Shown here in pieces: positions 55,614 to 64,000 of a DNA stretch of 64,000 bases. The DNA comes from Nectonema munidae (taxonomy: Eukaryota > Nematomorpha > Nectonematoida > Nectonematidae). Under the pieces are notes generated by a model, which was not told where the DNA came from, ran no database searches, and was given only the letters and a program-made list of their open reading frames with translations. The position numbers were made by a program, and so were the translations under genes. The stretch spans positions 496,001 through 560,000 of the forward strand of contig JAUIRK010001031.1 in assembly GCA_030549495.1 (NCBI GenBank). Reading direction: 5' to 3'. Each line of letters starts with the position of its first letter. Position 1 is the stretch's first letter.

Positions 55614-58600
55614 CTCAACAGATTTTCTATTAGTACCGATATGCCACTCTCTTATATTGTGTTTCAACCTGAAGGCATTTGAGGGTAGCTTAGAAGCTTC
55701 CCAGTCGAGTGACTTTGTTGCCAATTGCGATAAATTTAAAAAAAAGAGAAACATTTTTTCTTGAAAGTCCTATTTCAGTAAGGATACGAAAGTTCTGTGC
55801 TATGTGCCAAAAAAATAGAAAAATGTAGTTTTGTTGAGTATTTTGTGTTTGAATAAATATGCTAGCAATAGAGAAGGTAAAAAACGAGCAATGATACTTT
55901 CGTTAAACTAGCCTCCACTTATCCTTCTAAAAGGAAAACAAAAAGATGGCTGATTGTAATCTTTTCTAATATCTATTATCTTATGTGTTTCTGCTTATGG
56001 TGTTTTGATTTGCTAAGAAGGGAATTCCGAATTGGAAAAAGAATGAAGTACTTGGAGAAATTTGAAAAAGAACCTTTGATATAGTGAGCAGAAAGTTTAT
56101 CACGAGATGTGAAAATGCGGTAAGAATATTGGAATAGTAAAAAATAATAAAATAAATCTAAAAAGAAAAAGATGATCAGAATGCCCATTTGCAAAGGACA
56201 ATCTATATTTAATGTGTAAAAAAGATATTATAAAAATTGTAAAAAAAAGACTTAAAATCATTAAAGAAAATGTAAAAATTAAAATTTGTAAAGAAAAGAA
56301 TATTTTTTATATGATTTATATGAAAATAATAATTTATTGGGTCATAATGAACCAAGGCAGAATACATAATTAGTTTTTTGAAAGTAATATAAGGGTAGAA
56401 AAATTTATAGAATTGAAAATATTACATACATATTTTCTTTATTTTCATGATATTTTGAAGAAGTTATAGAAGTTTCACGTTCAATTGTGGAACTTCAAAA
56501 GGCTAGATTTTAAATTTGTTAAAATTTAATCCTGAAACGAGAATATTTTACTGAATGAAATATGATAAAATTTATCACTACTAAAATCTCGAAACTTTAG
56601 GATTTGTTTCAACCCAAGTATACATTTATGGGCTATAATTTTTAAGCTTAAATAACCAAATAAATCATTATCTAACTATACCTCTACAAGGTGGAAATCT
56701 TACTAACGAATATAAGGGAATGCTATTTCGCATTTCCTTTATAATTATTGGGGTGGTTGTTGTTGTTGTTAGCCCCTAGATTATACTATCTCTATATGAG
56801 TATATAATCTATCAGTTCAAAACTAAGCTTTGTTTAAACTGAGAAAATATTTCTTTCCATAAAAGCAAGTACTCTCAGGGAAATTATTGGGGTGGTGATT
56901 TAGTTCATTGCTTATTTTTATATTACATACGTACTTATATAAAAATTATCTTAATTTGTTATTTCAGGTTTTACTTGTACACTAATTTATTTAGAAAGAT
57001 ACACTCAAGTTCCTTGATCCAGACTTCAGCAATCCGAAGCAGCCACGTATTTATGGGGAGAGGGCGGTTTATGTGTTTGTCCCCCCCCCCTCTCCTACTT
57101 ACTTTTGAATTAATTGTTGAATTTTTTGACATTTTTAAAATTTCCAAAATAGGATTTTTATTTGTTTAAAACAAATATTTTGAATAAAATTAAAAATTTG
57201 TGCTTCAAATGCTGAATCATGTGATATGTTTGTAGAAATAAACATGATAAGAGGTATGTTGTTACAAACAAAAATAATGCAAAACTCAAAGGATTGCATA
57301 GATAAAATAAACTAATTTTAATCTTGATAAGAATTTTCTTATAAACAAAGGCGCTATAAGATTCGTCAAATAATAATTGATAGATATTTCGATGAAAGAA
57401 TGATTTTTGCTAATATTGAGGATCTATTTTGCAAAATATTTTAAATAATGTAATAGGGGAAACAGAATACATCTAATTTTGCTATTGACGCGATTTGTAA
57501 ATCAAATGAAAGTCAATAGCGTTTATTATTTATGTTTAGTGAATCAAAAATTTTCACAACACTTGAATATTTATGGCCAAAAATGAAGAATTTTAAATTG
57601 CTGATAAGTTGAAATCCCTCGCAAAACTCCTCATGATCAAAGATGAGTCTACATTTGAAGCACAAACTAAAATTGCAAAAACAATTTTCAAAATGGCATT
57701 TTAAACTAAAAGACAAAAATATTAAAAAAAAGGTAGAAGTTTATTTTAAGAAACCTTTGTTTATACTTTCAGGTAGTTTTGCCTGTTTTATACTTTTTAT
57801 CATAGAAAGAAATATTTTAAATTTAATAAAATCTTGTGAATTAAGATAAAGCAATTTTTTACCATCGATTGTCCAAACGGGCTTTATAGAACCCTTAGAT
57901 AAATCTGAAAAATAGCTCTACATTTGTGTTGGCTATAATAACGCATAAAATATTTAAGGTTTATTTTTTTAAAGTAAAATAAAGTTTTACATCTGTTTTA
58001 TAGCAGAAACTGTTAATATTGTTTTATTTTCGTGTTGTCAGCTTTTATGCTGCATCTCGCACAAGCCAATGATTTTTTAGGTATTGTTTGCACCAACTTG
58101 TTAAAACGTTCATTTTCAACAATCAGTAGAATAAAATCTCGATACTGAGTGAGAAGAGAATGGAAAGAGTACTCATTTTATCATTCCTATAAGAAATTGC
58201 ACCGACAAACTTAATATGGGAAAGCCGTAAACAAAAGGAAATTTAATTAAGCCTACTTAATTTAAATGAAAATAAAATTATTTTTAATGCAATTTTATTT
58301 ACTTGTCAATTTAATTGTATCAAATATAGCTGGATTTACAAATTAACATAAATCATCCTAATCATAAATATAATTTAAAAAATGCCCCCTACGCCAGTAT
58401 CTGAGAACTACAAGCCTGATTCGAATCCTTCATATGCAGTTTAAACAAATCTTTGTAGTATTTATCTTTTTTTAAATCCAGTGTCAATAAAAACTTAAAT
58501 ATTCCGAATCTTAGATATTACAAGATTATTTTAAGACTCTGGAAAGACTTTTTTTATCCAAATAACTTTTTAATTCTCAAAATTTCAAAATATAATACTT

Positions 58601-58887
58601 TCCATCTTTTCAGCATCAATGTTACACCCCTTTCCTAAGAAATAAGAATCTTCTCCTTTTCAAAAAGAAAGCAAATTATTAATCTTCAAAATTCGGTCAA
58701 AACGATTAATAAACAATTTTTATTATAAAAAGTTTTTTAAAAAGTTATTTTTCCTTCTTTGAAATATTTATCGAATTTGTTTATTATATTATATTTTTTA
58801 TTTTCCAATAAAGCAATTATTATCAAACTAAAAAATTATAACAATAATTTGGAATATAGGTAGGTTACGTTTTGCCAAATTGAGTTG
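55614..58887. other. AT-rich spacer or intron
   Basis: ATTATTGGGGTGGT occurs twice (56746, 56884). Short open frames (57513-57849 both strands) are unrecognised. No repeat ends. Confidence 0.4.
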
Positions 58888-59521
58888 TCATAGCTGTATA
58901 TAATCGTGAACATTACTTAATATTCTGAGTTTAATGGAACGCACAATTCCATTTTCTTTGCACTCGATGTGCACTTTTTGAAAGAATGCTATTAATATTG
59001 AACCTGACTCCACCCTATATTCTCCATTCTTTGTAACATTCAGTACTAAAAAAGTGTATGTGTATTCATTCATTCCTTTGAAATAAACGTTACCCTCTCT
59101 AGCTTCTCCCAATAAAACGTTGCACAGTCCAGTGAAGAGAGTTTGAAAGACGAGACTTAGCTGTTGCTTGGTTGAGTCGAGAAATAGTATATTGATTTCT
59201 AAACTAGGAAAATACACGTTCCTCATTTTATGCAAAAAGAAACCTTACCATTGCGTCCTACAATTTTAATAGTTTGTTTTATTCCGGCGTTGCTTGTTTG
59301 AATCTCTATCGAAATTTTTTCAACGAATAGTCCCTTTGTGTTATCGCTAAAAATGAGATCGTCGTTAACTTCGTGTTCATTTTCGTAAATTTGATCCTTC
59401 ATCTTTGCAACAAGGAGAAGAGAAGTCGATTTAGTATTTTTTGCAGCCTTCCATTTTATGCTTAGCCCTTTCTCTTTGAAAGTCACCGCTCTCAAGTTAA
59501 AGCCATCAATCTCTTCACTAT
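58888..59521 (-). CDS. Unidentified spliced host gene, two 3' exons
   Basis: On minus, exon 59249-59521 (acceptor TTATCATAG) reads SEEIDGFNLRAVTFKEKGLS, IKWKAAKNTKSTSLLLVAKM, then EKISIEIQTSNAGIKQTIKI. A 50-nt intron (GTAAGG...GTTTAG) follows; the next exon 59198 to 58888 reads EINILFLDSTKQQLSLVFQT, then GNVYFKGMNEYTYTFLVLNV, ending in a stop. The nearer acceptor CCTAG would give an immediate stop, so GTTTAG is chosen. The beta-rich pattern again loosely recalls PLAT-like domains and the exons may belong to the same gene as those at 55 kb. Product unknown. Confidence 0.5.
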
Positions 59522-62406
59522 CTATGATAAAATGGAGTTAACCGAATCCTAAAACTGCTATAAAAAGTGTAGCATTGATCAATAACGAGTACTTTTAGGC
59601 TTCAAGCCGTTTTAAATTGTTCAATATCAGGAAAACGAGCACTGATTGAGTTTTGACAGCTGCAGTGTCTGATTCAAGGCTTCCGCGATAGGACGATCAC
59701 CCCCTTCCAATTGTTGAGCATTTGATGGGTGCGTGAGTCAATTAAGTTTACTTTGATATTCTGAAAGAAGAGTTGTACTTCTCATCCGTCATGTGATGCA
59801 TGCATGAGTAAAGTAATGCAATTACTATACTCTCGATAGCGATTAATTTCCAATACGTTCGTATGTCGAATATTCAGAGGAAATTCATTTTACCAAAAAT
59901 GTTATAAAAGCGTCGTCCAGCATTAATTTTTCCTCTATGTCTACTTGTGGCTGGGGGTGAGTAATTATTTTCAACTAAGGACCGTATTGAAGTTTACCGT
60001 GCGTTAAAATTAGGTTCGATCAAAATTTTGAAAAGATAATATTTTGCAAATCATTTTTTCGCATTAAAAGGCCAAAAATTAATTTGTTTAATTATCTGAG
60101 GTTGTTTTGAACAAATTTTTTTAAGAATGTTACTTTTTACTTGTTTTTAAGAAAAAGGATTTAACTTTGCTCTCAAGGAAAACTTCATAAAACTTTCACA
60201 TTTTTGAAAAAAAATTTAAATGGAGTGATGGCTGAATAAACTCCTAGAACGTTTGGGATGCATGCATGCAGTAACGTATCCACGAAATTTGATTGGAGGT
60301 TATATTAGAAGTGGAGGAGCCAATACGAGAAGTTGTATGAATAAAAACTGAGAACTAGAACAATTTAATCGGTATTTTTTTGAAAATTCTTTTAAAAAGT
60401 TTTCAGAAAAATGCTTTTAGTGTATTTCGAAAGATTTGATCCTTATTTGTGGAATCATAATTCTTTAGTTGGTGAAGATTCTTTTTAGTATTGAAAAAGA
60501 CATTTCACAGGATGCTAAAAGTTAAAATCTCTAAAAACAAAATATTTTTGTTTAATATTTTTTCAAATTTTTACTTTCATATAACTTGTACAAGATTGAT
60601 ATAAGATTTTCATAATGTCAGCAAAGTGGTGATGAATATCTGGATAGAATATTGTTTTAATAATAATAATGTTTCACCAAAATGAGTTCACTTTCTAACT
60701 TTTCACAAATTTTAAGTTTAGCCAGCTGTGCTAAGACCGTTGCATACTCTAGTTGGAGGTCTCTATTTTCTGACCACAATATGAAAGTAGACTTTATTAG
60801 AGACATTTGTCTTTTAGTTATTATATTATTAAAAAAAAAAATCTACATTTTGTTATAATTAAAAGTTTCAGTACCCGGGCTATACAACTTTCAATAATTT
60901 CTTGATCATCTGATATGCACCTTTTTCGGATTCATTCGAACCACTGAATTTGTGTAAATACTAAAAAAAGACTTTTTTCAGAATTATAAAACATTAAATC
61001 TTATTGTCATGCGGCGAACAAACACACTCAAATGTGCATACTGATTTAAGGCCAATAACTAAATTATAAAAAGCCTCTCGTTTGCCAGAATATGCCCTAT
61101 TTTCAATTCTCACATAAATATCTTACTTTTCTGGGCCTAATTATATTGGAGCAAAGGATAGATTTTTCTAACTTTTTAAATTTCTCTCATGTTTAGCTTT
61201 TCTCTTTCAAGACATTTTTATAGCGCGAAAAGGAAAAAGCAAGATGTTGATAACAACAAAATTTTAAATATTAGAATGATGTCCATGAATTGTTCCCTCG
61301 AAAGTAAGAGAAAGTTTGTGGTTGATGCTTATTTTAAAGTAAAAGGGAGGAATAGATGGAGGGTGATATAATATAAAAAAAGAGTGTTATTTCAATTGAT
61401 AAAGTAGTAGAAACATTTCTCGTTAAAGATATATCTTTTAATATTCCTTTTAACACAGCATATCTTTTCTTTTGACAACTTTTCTTCTTTGACAATGAGG
61501 CAGAATAGTGTTGAAACGAGTACCGAGTTTCAAGAATTGGGTTCGGTTTCAAAAATATTGAATGAAAATCGTGAATATTTAATTATTAAAAAAAAATGTT
61601 TAATACAAAATTGAAAAGTTTCTTACATTTTATTATCAAAAAATGCAATTATTATTTATCTTTATTCGTAAAATTACTCTTTAAAAATATTTTTATGAGT
61701 ATTCAGAGAATTGCAAGAAAGCTTTGTCCTTTTTTTGAAAGAAACATTAAAACAATTGAAAAAGATTTTTGGGATTCAGCACTTGTAGGCTTTTTTGTCG
61801 ATAAGACAGAATAAAATTTTCAAGTTATTTCCCCAATGATATTTTTTTCAGGTCGGACTTTTCTGGGTAGGTAATCGAAAACAATAAGATTTTGAACAAA
61901 AAAAATATACAAGTCAATTAAATAGCATCTGTACATTACATATAAGTAAAAATCATAAAAAACATTTAAAAAAAAGTTTTTTTATCCAAAGAATTACTGA
62001 CTAATACGGGAAGATGCTAGAAAAAGAAGAAATTTTCACCAAAAAACTACATAAATGAAATGAATTGTATGATGGCAAAATTTATGATAAAAAAACTAAT
62101 TCAGTTCATTTGTGTAGTTTTTGTTGAAATTTCTACTTTTTCTAGTATCTTATTGAAAGGAAACAACTTCAATCCTTCATTTAAATGATATCAACCAAAG
62201 TCAAAGACTTGCAAAGAATGATTAAATTAATTTGTATACACGATATATACATTGAATTAAAAATGATATATTATAAAAGAGATTAAAACTTTTACCTTAA
62301 ATTTTGATATGTAATAATAATTTCATCATATTTCCTTCGGTTTTACACATCTACGCTTCTTGTTTAAATTGTAGGTAGAATTCAAAGATAAATTAAAGTC
62401 AATATT
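59522..62406. other. AT-rich spacer
   Basis: Contains the dispersed repeat partner at about 59650-59850 and an ATGCATGCAT run (60259-60269). A 60-codon + frame at 61189-61371 is unrecognised. Confidence 0.4.
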
Positions 62407-64000
62407 TTAATTGAATAATTTGGTCATGTTATCATTCATTTCTTCAAAGATTTGACTTAAAAGTTTCGCTCTTTGATTGACTATATGTCCATCTAAACGT
62501 GAATTTCTTTCACTTATAGCCGTAACACATTGAGCAGTGCTCCCACAAAGAATCATTGATGGGTTTTTTATTAGCGATCCCGAAACTTCGCCCGCTATAT
62601 GTGTGGCGTTTTATAAAAGTTTTTGGAGAAATGCGTAAAAATTTCAGCTCATATGTTTGTCATTTGTAAATTCTAGTTGCATGTTTCTTTTACGTGAAAT
62701 TTGTGGGTATTTTTAGGAATCTTGAATGAAAACTGAAATGATATTACATAGATACGATGAGTCAAATTTACAGCTGTACGTTTGGATCGTGTTCAGACCA
62801 AATGTCGACGAACAAAAGCTTGAAGAGGATATAATGTCACCGCCAAAAATGTTAATGAGGATATTGTTGCTTAGTTAGTTATTAAGTTAGATGAAAAGTT
62901 AGTTTGTTATTTTGTAGGTTAGTTGATTCAGTAAAATTTTTGTTCTCGACATTATGTTCTTTTGAAACGATTGTCGACATCATTTCCATCGCCATTTCAT
63001 TCTTTCTATAATAATTTATCAGCAGTTTTGAATGTTGATACTAAACTGTTTAAAAAAATAAAAATGTGTTGTGAAAAAACATTATCTTTGAAAAATCCTT
63101 ACATAAATGCCAGCAGAGATAAGACGCTCCTGGCAACCTTTTGCACAAAAATGGGCTTATATTCCTAAAATCAATAAACTATTTCTAAAATTATAAACAT
63201 TTTGAAACCAAAAATGTTGAAACGTTGTGTCAATAATGAGTTTTTTATTTTTGCGAGAATTTGGTTGAATTTCATAACCAAAAGATTTAATTGAAGCTTG
63301 TTTTTGTTTCTTTATTTTTAAATTAAAAACTTTTTTTTAACTTTATTTTTAAATTAATTAATTTTGGTTTAACTCTGAGAGCATGCAACTGTGAAATAAC
63401 ACAACAAAATTCTAAAAATTTATGTTTTTGAAAACGAATCATTTTACTAGCATTTTGTGTGCGTTTTATATGAAAGTAGGGAGGGAGCTTTATTTTATTG
63501 GACACTGGAGTCCCATTGAATCTGAAAGGGTTGGCAATTAATATTGAAACCCCAAGCTATTAAAAGTCCGTGGTGGTTGATGAGAGTCGTTGAAAATAAA
63601 ATTCGCTTTTTAGGCGAAGAACAATATAAATTAATAGAGAGAACCAGTGCATTCGCCAGAGCTGAACTTAACCAGATTATCTTGACACTGACATACACGA
63701 GAAAAGGCGAGAAGAGGCGTGATATCTCCTTGCATACAACTTCCTGTTGAAAAGTAGAACAATAATGAAAGCGATTAATTAAAGATACCTTCCTCATACT
63801 TTCACAGTTTGGAGTTCCTGCACGCCAGCAATCACACACTTCTCGATACCTGAGCGAGACACAGCTTCCTTTAACGCAGCCATTGATGAGACAAGCTTCT
63901 TAAAGTTAAACGCGACGAATGTAGCATGAAATTCCTTGTCAAGATTTCGGAAAACCAAAAGGTCCGAAAACAATTGTCGAAATAAATAAACATACATTTT
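62407..64000 (-). CDS. Unidentified spliced host gene(s), continuing past the window
   Basis: Four minus-strand exon candidates with good splice sites. 63800 to the window end reads RQLFSDLLVFRNLDKEFHAT, FVAFNFKKLVSSMAALKEAV and SRSGIEKCVIAGVQELQTVK. 63743 downward follows a 56-nt intron in phase (EVVCKEISRLFSPFLVYVSV); its 3' end is not settled. 63103-63164 reads EYKPIFVQKVARSVLSLLAF. 62407-62594 is a terminal exon reading GEVSGSLIKNPSMILCGSTA, QCVTAISERNSRLDGHIVNQ and RAKLLSQIFEEMNDNMTKLF. Whether all four form one transcript is inference; exons between 62595 and 63102 would be needed to reconcile phases. Product not recognised. Confidence 0.42.

Noticed and set aside
63544-63750. 68-codon + strand ORF
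   Set aside because: It overlaps minus-strand exon candidates with matching splice sites and phases; no + strand splice pattern found.

Overview
This window looks like a piece of a very AT-rich metazoan nuclear genome. Host exons are short, most introns are 45-75 nt with standard GT..AG borders, and intergenic DNA and long introns are packed with decayed DNA transposons. The AT-richness, tiny introns, small recognisable genes (a PGM1-type phosphoglucomutase, an EBP-type sterol isomerase, a UXT prefoldin-like subunit) and the mix of hAT, pogo/Tigger and piggyBac elements would fit a cnidarian parasite such as a myxozoan. That assignment is inference and is weakly constrained.

Layout: 1-4.6 kb holds fragments of two dispersed repeat-borne ORF families and a decayed piggyBac transposase. 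4.87-14.0 kb is a phosphoglucomutase gene on + (ten exons seen, N-terminal part missing); two of its introns are about 3.4 and 3.7 kb and filled with hAT debris, including a 37-bp element made of little more than two TIRs. 14.3-20.6 kb holds a Tigger element with a 53-nt intron, a BED-type hAT fragment and a TIR-bounded hAT with perfect TSDs. 20.74-21.18 kb is the last exon of an EBP gene on the minus strand. 21.4-29.5 kb holds LINE fragments in opposite orientation, ZBED-like hAT copies, a hAT MITE carrying a 125-nt G homopolymer, and a Tigger tail. 29.5-37.7 kb is mostly featureless AT-rich DNA with several MITEs (one nest three levels deep) and a 695-bp foldback. 37.70-42.91 kb is UXT on + (four exons seen), whose first visible intron contains a 1.18-kb element with a piggyBac-type MITE inside it. 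43.5-49.5 kb is a 3.6-kb non-autonomous hAT carrying four further insertions, followed by a related hAT with transposase remnants. 51-51.6 kb holds two possible host exons on minus. 52.55-54.48 kb is a nearly intact Tigger element, visibly GC-richer than its surroundings. 54.9-64 kb holds multi-exon host genes on minus whose products I could not identify.

The host genes show no functional linkage (glycogen/glucose metabolism, sterol isomerisation, a prefoldin-like chaperone). The dominant story is repeat biology: at least ten insertions have readable 8- or 9-bp target duplications, and several are nested. I saw no CRISPR, operon, tRNA or rRNA gene.
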